DNA of 37,579 nt from Enterobacterales bacterium (lineage in GTDB: Bacteria; Pseudomonadota; Gammaproteobacteria; Enterobacterales; Enterobacteriaceae): assembly GCA_015655145.1 (NCBI GenBank), contig JAATFO010000121.1:1-37579 (forward strand), given 5' to 3'. A program made the position numbers and the translations under genes. Below are positions 1 through 9,324 of this stretch, piece by piece. Below the pieces are notes generated by a model. It was not told the DNA's origin. It searched no databases and worked only from the letters and a program-made list of their open reading frames with translations. Each line of letters opens with the position of its first letter. The first letter of the stretch is position 1.

Positions 1-90
1 AACCCATTCGAGAGGAATGGCGCGCTGAAAACAGGAAAGTGAAGCGGGTTCAGCCCAGGTCTGGGTATCGTCAAGCCCGGTAGAAAGCAT

Positions 91-120
91 AAAAAAGCCC
101 CATCAGAGAATTGATGAGGC
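91..120 (-). terminator. Rho-independent terminator of fhuE
   Basis: Read on the minus strand, an 8-9 bp GC-rich stem (GCCTCATCA paired with TGATGGGGC, loop ATTCTC, positions 97-120) is followed directly by six T residues (91-96). It lies 87 bases beyond the fhuE stop codon, in the right direction. Nothing else could be supported in positions 1-206. Confidence 0.8.
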
Positions 121-206
121 CCTTGTCGCCTGACCACCGGCCCGTTCAACCGATCATGTTGCTTAACCGATCGCTGTTACCCTTTTAGGGGCATTTTGAC
201 ATCATC

Positions 207-2414
207 TTAGAAGCTGTAGTTTGCCGAGATGGAGATATTACGGGGTTCACCGTAAACCGTGTTTTTGCCCACATCGATATTGTAGGATTTATCGAACAGA
301 TTGTTCAGGTTAGCCTGAACGGATAACTGTTTCGTCACGCGGTAGCGAGTGAACAGGTCAACCAGCGCATAGCTGCCTTGCTCTGCATACAGGTTGCTTG
401 CGCCATTTGGCCCCGTGACGCTATCCCAGGTATGCGTTTGCCAGTTAACGCCGCCGCCTACGGTTAGATCCGGCAACATCGGCAGACGATAGCTGGTAAA
501 CAGTTTCAGCGAGGTACGTGGTTGGGTTGAGTTCAGTGCCGCGCCTTCGCCATCTTTAGCAACATAGCGAGTCGCACCGAAGGTCATTTGCAGGTTATCC
601 GTCACCGCGCCGTTGATTTCAAATTCAACGCCTTTGCTGACGGTGCCATCTTGCTCATAGTAGGCGTAATCGCTGCTACCCGGAACCAGGGCGTAATTTG
701 TTGCACCCAGGTGATCTTGCTCAATGCGGAACACCGCCAGCGAAGCGGTCACTCGGCTGTTCATCCAGTCCCCTTTTATCCCTGTTTCGTAGCTTTTACC
801 GGTGACAGGAGAAAGATAGGCTCCGCTGGCATTACGGTAGGTCTGGGGCTTAAAGATCGAGGTATAACTGGCATAAGCCGAATAAGTCTCGTTGATGTCA
901 TACACCAGGCCTGCGTACGGCGTGATGTTATTCTTCTCCATATTTTGCGTTAGGGTATCCGCGTTGTACCTGGTATAACGGGCGCCCAGGATCAGATGCA
1001 ACGGATCGGCCAGCGAGATACGCGTAGCCATATAGGCTGATTTCTGGTGGATGGTGTTGTCCTGCGACAGTGTCTGAGGACTCCAGTCGGGTTCCGGATA
1101 GTTGCCCCAGTCATTGAAATCACCGACATCTGCCGAGGTGAGGTTGGTGTACGTGCCGATGTAGCGGTTATTCTGGCGGATGTAGGTCACGCCTGCCATC
1201 AGCTCATGCTGGCGGCCAAATAGCTCATAAGGCCCGCTGACATAGGCATCAACCGCATTCTCTTTACGCCGGGCGGTGTTGTAACCGGTGCCGCCTAACA
1301 GGTCATAACCCGCATAAGGACCAATACCAATGCCGGTCGTTTTATCGAAATAACCGTCAATGTAAAGTAGCTTGCTGTCCATCGTCGATTCGGTGTGTGT
1401 GCCACTCAGGTTGAACTGCCAACCGTTGTTGAAACGTTGTTTCAGGCTGGCAAAAACTTTTTTAGAGTCGCTATCATTATAAGCCCAGTCAGGCGCAAGG
1501 TTGGTGCTGCGATCATAGTTGGTTTTGCTGCCATCAAGGTAGAAGGTCGGTAATCCGCCCCAGGTTGCGCCGCCGATGTGAGTTTCCTGATAGTCATACC
1601 CGACGGAGACGGTGGTGGAATCGGTCAGATCAGCGTCCACTACGCCATAAAGGAATTTCTTTCGGCTGTGATAGTGGTCCAGCCAACTGTCGCCATCCTG
1701 ATAACCGGCGATCATGCGGGCACGTACATTCCCCGACTCGGTCAACGGTGCAGAAAGATCGGCAACATAGCGCTGATTATCCCAACTGCCGTAACTGGCG
1801 GAGACATTGCCGACGAATTCTTTACTGTCCGCATGTTTGCGTATCATGTTAATTGACGCTGCCGGACTACCCGCACCGGTCATGAGGCCCGTGGCGCCGC
1901 GTACCACTTCGACACGATCATAAATAGCGGTATCTGTAAGGGTATCACCAATATTCCACTGCGCATCAACCAGGGCAGGGACACCATCAATCTGGTAGTT
2001 ATCAATCATAAAACCGCGTGAATAGAAATTGCTGCGGTTAGCGCCTGAATTAAACTCGCTGATGCCGGTCGTATTTTTCAGGACATCATTCAGTGTCTCC
2101 AGTTTTTGATCCTGCATACGTTGTTTGCTGATCACACTGATGGACTGAGGCGTGTCACGCGCGGCCAGGGCTAATTTGGTTGCCGCGCGGGTCACCGGGA
2201 CATTGTAATCCGTCTCTTGTGTGCTCTGACCACTGTCCGCAGATGCGGTCACTACCAGACTGTCATCTTTTTTGGCAATATCAGCGGCGGAAGCATAAGA
2301 GGTCTGCAACGCAGTCGTCACAACCACAGCAAGTAATGATAAAGACGGGAGTCGATTGCTGGCCATGAAATCGTCAGCACGATTTCCCTGAGAACGGCAA
2401 GGAGAAAAAAACAT
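207..2414 (-). CDS. fhuE: FhuE-type TonB-dependent ferric hydroxamate siderophore receptor
   Basis: Outer-membrane receptor that takes up ferric coprogen, rhodotorulate and similar hydroxamate siderophores, powered by TonB-ExbBD. The protein follows E. coli FhuE almost end to end as I recall it: plug segment with RVEVVRGATGLMTGAGSPAASINMIRK-like sequence (quoted here in part: RVEVVRGATGLMTG), barrel blocks LADPLHLILGARYT and YELFGRQHELM, and a C-terminal aromatic residue (NYSF) typical of outer-membrane barrels. The TonB box is SLVVTA shortly after the signal cleavage site (ASA|AD). Start choice: the second of two adjacent ATGs (2414) has GAGG six bases upstream and gives 735 aa. An internal ATG at 2366 would begin exactly at a normal signal peptide (MASNRLPSLSLLAVVV) but has no good Shine-Dalgarno. 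A long leader also occurs in E. coli FhuE. Transcribed alone, with a Fur-like promoter and its own terminator. Family call is secure; the start is less so. Confidence 0.93.
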   Translation of the reverse strand: MFFSPCRSQGNRADDFMASNRLPSLSLLAVVVTTALQTSYASAADIAKKDDSLVVTASADSGQSTQETDYNVPVTRAATKLALAARDTPQSISVISKQRMQDQKLETLNDVLKNTTGISEFNSGANRSNFYSRGFMIDNYQIDGVPALVDAQWNIGDTLTDTAIYDRVEVVRGATGLMTGAGSPAASINMIRKHADSKEFVGNVSASYGSWDNQRYVADLSAPLTESGNVRARMIAGYQDGDSWLDHYHSRKKFLYGVVDADLTDSTTVSVGYDYQETHIGGATWGGLPTFYLDGSKTNYDRSTNLAPDWAYNDSDSKKVFASLKQRFNNGWQFNLSGTHTESTMDSKLLYIDGYFDKTTGIGIGPYAGYDLLGGTGYNTARRKENAVDAYVSGPYELFGRQHELMAGVTYIRQNNRYIGTYTNLTSADVGDFNDWGNYPEPDWSPQTLSQDNTIHQKSAYMATRISLADPLHLILGARYTRYNADTLTQNMEKNNITPYAGLVYDINETYSAYASYTSIFKPQTYRNASGAYLSPVTGKSYETGIKGDWMNSRVTASLAVFRIEQDHLGATNYALVPGSSDYAYYEQDGTVSKGVEFEINGAVTDNLQMTFGATRYVAKDGEGAALNSTQPRTSLKLFTSYRLPMLPDLTVGGGVNWQTHTWDSVTGPNGASNLYAEQGSYALVDLFTRYRVTKQLSVQANLNNLFDKSYNIDVGKNTVYGEPRNISISANYSF

Positions 2415-2608
2415 CATTAGCCTCAAAAGATTATATTTTCTGTAATTAACTTAGCGTATGCACGTTTTATAAAAATGAAAAACGCAGCACATAAAGGCAG
2501 ATTTCCCGTGTGCCCGTTATTTGTCGCCGTCATGGCAGTGTTTCTTCTGCAAGCGACGTTCACTGCGCAAAATACGACACGAGGGATCATGCACACACAT
2601 AGCAAAGA

Positions 2609-2644
2609 GAATGAGAAGTATAATCATTTCTATTAGCGCTTCAA
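2609..2644 (-). promoter_or_regulatory. Promoter with overlapping Fur-box-like site for fhuE
   Basis: On the minus strand a -35-like TTGAAG (2639-2644) and a -10 TATACT (2617-2622) are separated by 16 bases. The -10 is covered by AGAAATGATTATACTTCTCA (about 2611-2632), an imperfect match to the Fur 7-1-7 palindrome TGATAAT-N-ATTATCA. Position and function (iron-transport gene) agree. The untranslated leader would be about 190 bases and contains a 60-codon open frame ending just before the fhuE ATG. Confidence 0.55.
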
Positions 2645-2679
2645 GAAAATTGTCGTCAACTTTTAGAGATCTTTATTGT

Positions 2680-3366
2680 CTAACCTCGCCCTGTTGTAAG
2701 CCCCCCCTGCCATGACTGTGTGATAACCACGGTTGCCAGCGCGACGGGGAGGGAAAATTGCCGCACGTTAACGCCGATACGAAGTGCGGTGTGGGCTAAG
2801 TGTTCCGGCATGGGCAACAGCAAGTCACTATCATGTAAAGCAAAAACGCCGGCAAATGCGGTTGGCACCACCAGGGCGACATGACGATTCAAGCCTGAAG
2901 CCGCCAATGCGGCATCAATGGGGCCGGTGGATTTTCCCCGCCTGGAGATATTGATATGGCCCCAGCGGGTGAGGGATTCTGCGGTTACGTCCGTGTTGAA
3001 TAGGGGAGGGTTTGCCCGAGCGATGCCGACAAATCGCGTGGTAAACAAGGGTTGTACACGGATTTCGGGCCCCAGTTTTCTTGCCGTGCTGATGAATAAA
3101 TCAATGTGGCCGCTCCGCAGGGCTTCATCGTCGATATCATCTTTTTCCGCGGTAAATCTGAGCATCGCGCAAGGCATTTCCTCAGACAGACGTTGCAGTA
3201 AATGGCCGGATATTGTCCCAATAAAAATATCATTTGCCCGTACATTGAAACATTTATTGATCGTTGAAAGGTCAATATCACCGGCTGGGGTGAGAAGGTG
3301 GATCGCTTGCTCAACACCACCACGGACAGCATCACGTAATGCTAATGCGCGAGAAGTCGGCACCAT
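2680..3366 (-). pseudogene. LysR-family regulator remnant, DNA-binding domain missing
   Basis: The 228 readable residues match the linker and effector-binding domain of a LysR-type regulator of the NodD/SyrM-like branch. It opens at MVPTSRALAL, which in intact members is the phrase directly after the winged helix-turn-helix (…GRGMVPT…), and continues with segments such as DLFISTARKLGPEIRVQPLF and VALVVPTAFAGVFAL. About 60-70 N-terminal residues, including the whole helix-turn-helix, are missing. An in-frame TAA lies two codons upstream of the ATG (3370-3372), so no longer version exists. The C-terminal end (ITQSWQGGLTTGRG) follows a run of seven G and does not resemble the usual WHPRFD…HRWLR ending, so a second frameshift is possible. 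Without a DNA-binding domain it cannot act as a normal LysR regulator. It abuts another headless regulator at 3372. Confidence 0.8.
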
Positions 3367-3371
3367 TTTTT

Positions 3372-3566
3372 ACCCTGCGTGCACAGCGCGAACCGTTGGC
3401 AGCAAGGCTGGCGGTCGGGAAAGTGGATATTGATTTGCTCAGAAAGCTCGAAGCGGATTGTCGGGTGGAGGTCGCGGCGCCGCTCTCTACGCGCATCGAT
3501 ATATTTATGAATGCCAATAAAGGTTTTCATCTGGCGATTGCGCAGGCGGCAGGTAACCAGCATTAG
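3372..3566 (+). pseudogene. GntR/FCD-family regulator remnant
   Basis: The plus-strand reading TLRAQREPLAARLAVG, then the acid-rich middle and FHLAIAQAAGN, is the start and first half of an FCD effector domain of a GntR-family regulator (typical phrases: LRxxxEPLAARLAA… and …FHxxIAxAAGN). The N-terminal winged helix-turn-helix is absent, and the reading frame ends at a TAG directly after AGNQH, before the second half of the FCD fold. The fragment begins within a few bases of the point where the opposite-strand LysR remnant begins. Not expected to be functional. The family call rests on motif recognition over 65 residues. Confidence 0.65.
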
Positions 3567-3641
3567 CATGCGGCGGTTTTTTTGATCAAGAAGTCTGACT
3601 AATGCGAGCCGTAATGCGAGAGGAAACGTTGGACGGCTCAA

Positions 3642-3690
3642 TGAACTGCACCTTATTTAGTCAGGGGGCCAACTTTTGGGGTGCAATTCA
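3642..3690. repeat. Inverted repeat resembling an IS3-family end
   Basis: An 11-bp repeat, TGAACTGCACC (3642-3652), is mirrored with one mismatch by GGTGCAATTCA (3680-3690). The right arm read outward-in on the minus strand, TGAATTGCACCCCAAAAGTT (followed by GG), looks like the terminal inverted repeat of IS3-family elements (TGxACTGCACCC…AAAGTTGGAC). Only about 27 bp separate the arms and no transposase is present, so this is at most a scar or a small non-autonomous remnant. Confidence 0.4.
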
Positions 3691-3740
3691 AATTACGGAG
3701 CTTACAGATTAAAACTTCACAAAACAGTCTTAGGTAAATC

Positions 3741-4280
3741 CTAAAAAGGAATGTCGTCATCAAAGTCTATTGGCGGCTCATTACCTGCTGGTGCGGCGTT
3801 GCTCTGTTGTGGACGGGCTGGTGCGCTACCGCTGAACTGATTTGCATTTTGTGGTTGTTGTGGCTGGCCCCAACTACCATTGTTGCCCTGCGCGCCAGCA
3901 GCGGGAGCCGCTGCGCCTGCGCCGCCGCCCTGACGGCCACCCAACATCTGCATGGTGCCGCCCACGTTGACTACCACTTCAGTGGTATAACGTTCCTGGC
4001 CGCTCTGATCCTGCCATTTACGGGTTTGCAGCGCGCCTTCAATATAAACCTGTGAGCCTTTACGCAAGTATTCACCCGCTACTTCAGCCAGCTTGCCAAA
4101 CAACACCACCCGGTGCCACTCGGTTTTCTCTTTGGTTTCACCGGTCTGTTTATCACGCCAGCTTTCTGATGTCGCCAGGGTTATGTTGGCAACTGCACCG
4201 CCATTCGGCATATAACGAACTTCCGGGTCCTGACCCAGATTCCCGACAAGAATTACTTTGTTAACGCCTCTGCTGGCCAT
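3741..4280 (-). CDS. ssb: Single-stranded DNA-binding protein SSB
   Basis: Essential tetrameric single-stranded DNA-binding protein used in replication, recombination and repair. The 179 residues (E. coli 178) open with [20 protein letters not shown], the OB-fold, followed by [22 protein letters not shown], then a Gly/Gln/Pro-rich disordered linker from about residue 115, and the acidic C-terminal tip DFDDDIPF that docks partner proteins. Divergent from uvrA with a shared 228-bp region holding a LexA box, the same arrangement as in E. coli. Downstream there is no strong terminator; a small TTAGG/CCTAA stem sits just after the stop. Confidence 0.98.
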   Translation of the reverse strand: MASRGVNKVILVGNLGQDPEVRYMPNGGAVANITLATSESWRDKQTGETKEKTEWHRVVLFGKLAEVAGEYLRKGSQVYIEGALQTRKWQDQSGQERYTTEVVVNVGGTMQMLGGRQGGGAGAAAPAAGAQGNNGSWGQPQQPQNANQFSGSAPARPQQSNAAPAGNEPPIDFDDDIPF

Positions 4281-4407
4281 GTTTGCGCCTCCCGATGTGT
4301 ATTTATTTAAGTCTAATCGATGGATTCTATCACGCCATCGTCATGGCGGATACTTTCGAGCGGGCTTCCCGCGATGATCGTTTTCTTACCAGAATAGCAA
4401 GCAAACA

Positions 4408-4423
4408 CTGGATATCCATTCAG
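4408..4423. promoter_or_regulatory. LexA (SOS) box between ssb and uvrA
   Basis: CTGGATATCCATTCAG occupies the place of the E. coli uvrA-ssb operator (CTGTATATTCATTCAG as I recall it) and matches it at 14 of 16 positions. It departs from the consensus CTGT-N8-ACAG in both half-sites (CTGG and TCAG), so LexA binding may be weaker than usual. It would control uvrA and one ssb promoter. Confidence 0.7.
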
Positions 4424-4508
4424 GTTTTTTTGTGCCATAATATCACGTTTCGTTCTGGCCATGCCGGAATCAGGCATGGTGAGGTCTGCATTAACCCGGG
4501 AAATGTGC

Positions 4509-7337
4509 ATGGATAAGATCGAAGTCCGGGGTGCCCGCACCCATAATTTGAAAAATATCAACCTGATTATTCCTCGTGATAAACTGATTGTCGTTACGGG
4601 TCTTTCTGGTTCCGGTAAATCCTCGCTGGCATTTGATACGCTGTACGCGGAGGGACAACGTCGCTATGTTGAGTCTCTTTCTGCGTATGCCCGGCAGTTT
4701 CTCTCCTTAATGGAGAAACCGGATGTAGACCATATTGAAGGCTTGTCGCCGGCCATCTCCATTGAGCAAAAATCAACCTCGCACAACCCGCGTTCTACCG
4801 TCGGGACCATCACCGAGATTCATGATTATCTGCGCCTGCTATTTGCTCGCGTAGGCGAAGCTCGTTGTCCGGATCATGATGTGCCGCTGGCGGCGCAAAC
4901 CGTCAGCCAGATGGTGGATAATGTCCTGGCGCAACCGGAAGACACGCGCCTGATGTTGCTGGCGCCCGTGGTTAAAGATCGCAAAGGCGAGCACACAAAA
5001 ACGCTGGAAAATCTCGCGGCGCAAGGATATATCCGCGCACGTATCGACGGTGAAGTCTGTGATCTGTCCGATCCGCCCAAACTGGAGTTGCAAAAGAAGC
5101 ATTCCATTGATGTGGTGATTGATCGCTTCAAGGTGCGCGCAGATCTCGCCACCCGTCTTGCTGAGTCCTTTGAAACGGCGCTGGCGCTGTCAGGCGGCAC
5201 CGCGATTGTTGCTGAGATGGATAACAGCAGCGCGGAGGAACTGTTATTCTCCGCCAATTTTGCTTGCCCGATTTGCGGCTACAGTATGAATGAACTGGAG
5301 CCGCGTCTGTTTTCTTTTAACAACCCGGCGGGTGCCTGCCCAACCTGCGATGGGCTCGGGGTACAACAATATTTTGATCCTGAGCGAGTGGTGCAAAATC
5401 CGGAACTGTCGCTGGCCGGTGGCGCAATTCGCGGCTGGGATCGGCGTAATTTCTACTATTTTCAGATGTTACGCTCGCTGTCGAGTCATCTCGGTTTTGA
5501 TATTGAAGCGCCGTTTAATCTCCTTGATGAAAAAACGCGTGATGTGATTCTCAATGGTTCCGGGAAAGAGAGTATCGAGTTTACCTATATTAATGATCGC
5601 GGTGATACTTCAGTGCGACGCCATCCGTTTGAAGGGGTGTTGCATAACATGGAGCGTCGTTATAAAGAAACAGAATCGACGGCGGTACGTGAAGAACTGG
5701 CGAAATTTATCAGTAACCGTGCCTGCGCCAGTTGCAAAGGGACGCGTTTGCGGCGGGAAGCACGCCATGTCTATATCGAGAACACCACATTACCGACAAT
5801 TTCCGATATGAGCATTGGTCATGCGATGGACTTTTTCCAGAACATGACGCTGAGCGGGCAGCGGGCAAAAATCGCCGAGAAAGTGCTGAAAGAGATCGGT
5901 GACCGGCTGAAATTTCTGGTGAACGTCGGTTTGAACTACCTTTCTTTATCACGCTCGGCGGAGACCCTTTCCGGAGGCGAAGCGCAGCGGATTCGTCTGG
6001 CGAGCCAGATTGGCGCCGGGCTGGTCGGGGTGATGTATGTGCTGGATGAACCGTCGATAGGCCTGCATCAGCGCGATAATGAACGTCTTCTGGAAACGCT
6101 GATTCATCTGCGTAATCTTGGCAATACGGTGATTGTGGTGGAGCATGATGAAGATGCGATTCGCGCTGCCGACCATGTCATTGATATCGGGCCAGGCGCC
6201 GGAGTGCATGGCGGCGAAGTGGTGGCCGAAGGCACGGTTGCAGACATTATTGCGGTGGAGGCCTCGCTGACCGGTCAGTTCCTTAGCGGTAAGCGCAAAA
6301 TCGCCATCCCGCAGAATCGGGTACCGGCCGATCCGAACAAAGTACTGAAACTCACCGGGGCTCGCGGCAATAACCTGAAAGATGTCACACTGACGCTGCC
6401 CGTCGGGCTGTTTAGCTGTATTACCGGGGTGTCCGGTTCCGGCAAATCGACACTGATTAATGATACCTTGTTCCCGATTGCTCAGCGTCTGCTCAATGGC
6501 GCGACGATCGCGGAACCTGCGCCTTATCGCGACGTGAGCGGCATGGAGCATTTTGATAAGGTGATTGATATCGATCAGAGCCCGATTGGTCGTACGCCAC
6601 GCTCGAATCCGGCCACGTACACCGGCATTTTTACCCCGGTGCGTGAATTGTTTGCCGGTGTGCCTGAATCACGATCTCGGGGTTATAATCCAGGTCGTTT
6701 CAGCTTTAATGTGCGCGGTGGACGTTGTGAAGCCTGTCAGGGCGATGGCGTTATTAAAGTCGAAATGCACTTCCTGCCAGATATCTATGTGCCGTGCGAT
6801 CAATGCAAAGGTCAGCGCTATAATCGCGAAACGTTGGACATTAAGTACAAGGGTAAGAATATCCATGAAGTGCTGGATATGACCATTGAAGATGCCCGGG
6901 CGTTTTTCGATGCGGTGCCGGCACTGGCGCGTAAGCTGCAAACATTAATGGATGTCGGCTTGTCCTATATTCGCCTCGGCCAGTCAGCTACCACGCTGTC
7001 GGGCGGTGAAGCGCAACGGGTCAAACTGGCGCGGGAATTGTCAAAACGGGGCACTGGTCAGACGCTGTATATTCTTGATGAACCGACCACCGGTTTGCAC
7101 TTTGCGGATATCCAGCAACTCCTGGAGGTGTTGCACCAGCTACGTGACCAGGGCAATACCATTGTGGTGATTGAGCACAACCTTGATGTGATTAAAACCG
7201 CCGACTGGATTGTCGACCTCGGGCCTGAGGGCGGCAGCGGCGGTGGTGAAATCTTGATCGCGGGAACGCCTGAAACGGTGGCAAAGTGCGAGGCATCGTA
7301 CACAGCGCGTTTTCTTAAGCCATTGCTGGAAGGGTAA
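4509..7337 (+). CDS. uvrA: UvrABC excinuclease subunit A
   Basis: Damage-sensing ATPase that loads UvrB in nucleotide excision repair. The 942 residues (E. coli 940) contain the full double-ABC layout: first Walker [11 protein letters not shown] near residue 31, a zinc module with CPIC…CPTC near 253-280, first signature [16 protein letters not shown], Walker [15 protein letters not shown], second Walker [11 protein letters not shown] near 640, second zinc module CEAC…CDQC near 740-766, second signature [15 protein letters not shown] and [10 protein letters not shown]. The frame extends 16 codons upstream, but [18 protein letters not shown] matches the E. coli start and has GGGA upstream. Divergent from ssb; SOS-regulated by inference from the LexA box. 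Confidence 0.98.
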   Translation: MDKIEVRGARTHNLKNINLIIPRDKLIVVTGLSGSGKSSLAFDTLYAEGQRRYVESLSAYARQFLSLMEKPDVDHIEGLSPAISIEQKSTSHNPRSTVGTITEIHDYLRLLFARVGEARCPDHDVPLAAQTVSQMVDNVLAQPEDTRLMLLAPVVKDRKGEHTKTLENLAAQGYIRARIDGEVCDLSDPPKLELQKKHSIDVVIDRFKVRADLATRLAESFETALALSGGTAIVAEMDNSSAEELLFSANFACPICGYSMNELEPRLFSFNNPAGACPTCDGLGVQQYFDPERVVQNPELSLAGGAIRGWDRRNFYYFQMLRSLSSHLGFDIEAPFNLLDEKTRDVILNGSGKESIEFTYINDRGDTSVRRHPFEGVLHNMERRYKETESTAVREELAKFISNRACASCKGTRLRREARHVYIENTTLPTISDMSIGHAMDFFQNMTLSGQRAKIAEKVLKEIGDRLKFLVNVGLNYLSLSRSAETLSGGEAQRIRLASQIGAGLVGVMYVLDEPSIGLHQRDNERLLETLIHLRNLGNTVIVVEHDEDAIRAADHVIDIGPGAGVHGGEVVAEGTVADIIAVEASLTGQFLSGKRKIAIPQNRVPADPNKVLKLTGARGNNLKDVTLTLPVGLFSCITGVSGSGKSTLINDTLFPIAQRLLNGATIAEPAPYRDVSGMEHFDKVIDIDQSPIGRTPRSNPATYTGIFTPVRELFAGVPESRSRGYNPGRFSFNVRGGRCEACQGDGVIKVEMHFLPDIYVPCDQCKGQRYNRETLDIKYKGKNIHEVLDMTIEDARAFFDAVPALARKLQTLMDVGLSYIRLGQSATTLSGGEAQRVKLARELSKRGTGQTLYILDEPTTGLHFADIQQLLEVLHQLRDQGNTIVVIEHNLDVIKTADWIVDLGPEGGSGGGEILIAGTPETVAKCEASYTARFLKPLLEG

Positions 7338-7672
7338 GTAACCTGGTCGGATGGCGGCGGTTGCCCGCTCGCCGCCGCACTTGCCTGTTTCCCCGATGAT
7401 GTGCAGAAACAGGCAAGATTCCGGCATCTTCAGGCATATCCACTTCGCCATTCACTGACTATACTGGAGAGACTTCACGTTGCAGATGCAATGATTTTGC
7501 TACCCGCCGTTTTGCTGTAACGCGAATGATTTCGTTTGTATTCTTGCTGTTCTGCCTTTCTGCTTTCCCCCGCTATTTAGCCGGGAAGCATTCCGGAGAG
7601 ACGGCGACCTGGTCGCTGGTCTTATCCCATTTTGTTGGTCATTTCACGACACTTTCGATAACGGGAGACCGT
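7338..7672. other. 335-bp gap between uvrA and the dehydrogenase; holds one hairpin
   Basis: The gap contains a perfect 12-bp inverted repeat, CTTGCCTGTTTC (7380-7391) with GAAACAGGCAAG (7406-7417), loop 14 bases, about 40 bases after the uvrA stop. It lacks a T-tract, so it is a weak terminator at best or an mRNA 3' end stabiliser. An open frame reads through 7526-7672 into the dehydrogenase but looks non-coding. No clear promoter could be assigned. Confidence 0.5.
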
Positions 7673-8737
7673 ATGAATATTACGTACGCCTATGCAGCAC
7701 AAGACGCACAATCCAGACTCGCCCCTTTCAGCTATACGCCGCGCGAACTGCGTGATCATGATGTACAGATTGAGGTGTTGTTTTGCGGTGTTTGCCACTC
7801 TGACCTTCATCAGGTACGTAACGAGTGGAAAAACACCGTGTTTCCTGTGGTGCCGGGGCATGAAATCGTCGGGCGGGTCACCGCTGTGGGGGCGCATACC
7901 GCGCGTTATCATGTTGGCGATCTGGTGGGGGTTGGCTGTATGGTTGATTCCTGTCGCACTTGTTCCAGCTGTGAGGAAGGACTGGAGCAGTATTGCGAAG
8001 ATGGGTTCACCGCCACCTATAATGGTAAAGATCGCCAGAGTGGGGCTATCACTTATGGCGGCTACTCCACGCGGGTGGTGGTCAATGAAGACTTTGTCCT
8101 GCGCGTACCCGAAAACCTTGAATTGTCCGGCGTGGCGCCATTGCTGTGTGCCGGGATCACCACTTACTCGCCACTGCGCCACTGGGGCGTCGGACCCGGT
8201 AAAAAAGTCGGGATTGTCGGGCTGGGCGGGCTTGGGCATATGGGGGTAAAACTGGCGCATGCCATGGGGGCTTATGTGGTGTTGTTTACGACTTCACCAT
8301 CAAAAATTGCCGATGGTAAACGCCTCGGCGCAGATGAAGTGGTGGTTTCCCGTGATGCCAGCCAGATGGCGCAACACACCAACAGCATCGACTTTATTTT
8401 GAATACTGTCGCGGCACAGCATGATTTGAATCCGTTCATTGAACTGCTGAAACGTGATGGCAACATGACGCTGGTTGGCGTACCGGAATACGATCATCCG
8501 GCACCGCATGTCGCCACGTTGATTTTCAAACGTCGCAGTGTGGCGGGTTCACTGATTGGTGGCATTGCGGAAACCCAGGAAATGCTCGATTTCTGTGGTA
8601 AACATGGGATTACATCCGATATCGAAATGATCCAGATAAATCAAGTTAATGAGGCGTACGAGCGGATGCTTAAGAGCGATGTGAAATATCGCTTTGTGAT
8701 TGATATTGACAGCCTGCGCCAGCAAACTGCGGCATAA
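7673..8737 (+). CDS. yahK: Zinc-dependent NADP alcohol/aldehyde dehydrogenase, YahK-like
   Basis: Medium-chain zinc dehydrogenase of the cinnamyl-alcohol-dehydrogenase branch; E. coli YahK reduces a broad range of aldehydes with NADPH. The 354 residues show the catalytic zinc site (Cys38 in CGVCHSDLH, His63-Glu64 in PGHE), the structural zinc cysteines (Cys94, 97, 100 and 108), the LLCAGITTYSPLRHW block with the third catalytic Cys, and the dinucleotide fold GLGGLGHMGVKLAHAMGA. Close resemblance to YahK through the whole length. Start: an upstream frame adds 49 non-homologous residues, while ATG 7673 has GGGAG about 6 bases upstream. Not part of the E. coli uvrA neighbourhood, so it is an insertion relative to that order. 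Followed by a terminator. Confidence 0.9.
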   Translation: MNITYAYAAQDAQSRLAPFSYTPRELRDHDVQIEVLFCGVCHSDLHQVRNEWKNTVFPVVPGHEIVGRVTAVGAHTARYHVGDLVGVGCMVDSCRTCSSCEEGLEQYCEDGFTATYNGKDRQSGAITYGGYSTRVVVNEDFVLRVPENLELSGVAPLLCAGITTYSPLRHWGVGPGKKVGIVGLGGLGHMGVKLAHAMGAYVVLFTTSPSKIADGKRLGADEVVVSRDASQMAQHTNSIDFILNTVAAQHDLNPFIELLKRDGNMTLVGVPEYDHPAPHVATLIFKRRSVAGSLIGGIAETQEMLDFCGKHGITSDIEMIQINQVNEAYERMLKSDVKYRFVIDIDSLRQQTAA

Positions 8738-8746
8738 GGTTGTTGC

Positions 8747-8775
8747 GAGGGCAATCATCCGGTTGTCCTCTTCTT
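8747..8775 (+). terminator. Likely terminator of the yahK-like gene
   Basis: GAGGGCAA (8747-8754) pairs with TTGTCCTC (8763-8770), 8 bp with one G-T wobble, followed by TTCTT. It lies 10 bases after the stop codon, between two convergent genes. Confidence 0.5.
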
Positions 8776-8811
8776 GCCTTGCAATGAACTCACTTCAATC
8801 GTGTGCCCACG

Positions 8812-9156
8812 TTAATCATGGTTCATCCCCGCCGCTCGCGTGTTTAGCGCCTGCTGTAAAGACGCATCCACCAGAGAGTAAATCTGCGAATCTTTTAGCG
8901 ACCCCTCAAGATAGAGGGTGCTCCAGTGCGATTTGTTCAGGTGCGCGCTGGGAAAAACATCGTGATGTTGTTCACGTAATGCATCGGCGCCAGCGGGGGT
9001 GGCTTTTAATGACACCGCCGGACGACCACTGACATCATGCACCAACGCAAATAGCACGCCATGCGTTTTTATCTGCGTTGCTTGCCAGTCACGGTGTTCA
9101 CTCTGTTCAGCGCCTGGCTTACTCATGCAATATGACAATAAATCCGATATTTTCAT
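8812..9156 (-). CDS. yjbR: YjbR, MmcQ/YjbR-family protein
   Basis: Small cytoplasmic protein of unknown biochemical role with the CyaY-like MmcQ/YjbR double-wing DNA-binding fold. The 114 residues track E. coli YjbR (118 aa): LLxYCMxKPGAEQS, DWxATQIK, RPAVSLKxxP and HLNKxHWSTxYLxGSLxDSQIYxLVDASxQQA. The C-terminal tail is shorter and different. In E. coli yjbR is also near uvrA, so this is part of the conserved backbone. The ATG is preceded by AAAGGAAC, a usable ribosome binding site. Confidence 0.92.
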   Translation of the reverse strand: MKISDLLSYCMSKPGAEQSEHRDWQATQIKTHGVLFALVHDVSGRPAVSLKATPAGADALREQHHDVFPSAHLNKSHWSTLYLEGSLKDSQIYSLVDASLQQALNTRAAGMNHD

Positions 9157-9272
9157 GGTGAGTTCCTTTGCAGAATCGATAGTAGGGTAGATAACAGTAT
9201 TGTTCTTTTTGGCGAAACAGCGTGGGTTTAATGTGCAAACAAGGTTGAGATGGCCGGCGCCGTAGAGTGCTG

Positions 9273-9298
9273 AAAAGCAGCAGACGGGCGTCTGCTGC
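9273..9298 (-). terminator. Rho-independent terminator of tyrB
   Basis: On the minus strand GCAGCAGACG and CGTCTGCTGC (9277-9298) form a perfect 10-bp inverted repeat with a 2-base centre, followed by TTTT. It lies 26 bases past the tyrB stop. Confidence 0.75.
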
Positions 9299-9324
9299 CG
9301 GAAACCTGCGCAGAAAGCGGGGGG

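Noticed and set aside
588..1856. Several 90-120 codon plus-strand frames inside fhuE
   Set aside because: They lie antisense to a well-supported receptor gene and have no family resemblance.
2423..2605. 60-codon minus-strand frame as a protein gene
   Set aside because: Its start is almost at the predicted transcript end and has no ribosome site. Kept only as a possible leader frame in the findings.
3339..3371. In-frame upstream codons of the GntR fragment (MLMREKSAPFF) as its real N-terminus
   Set aside because: These bases are the complement of the LysR remnant and do not resemble a GntR helix-turn-helix, so the start is a chance ATG.
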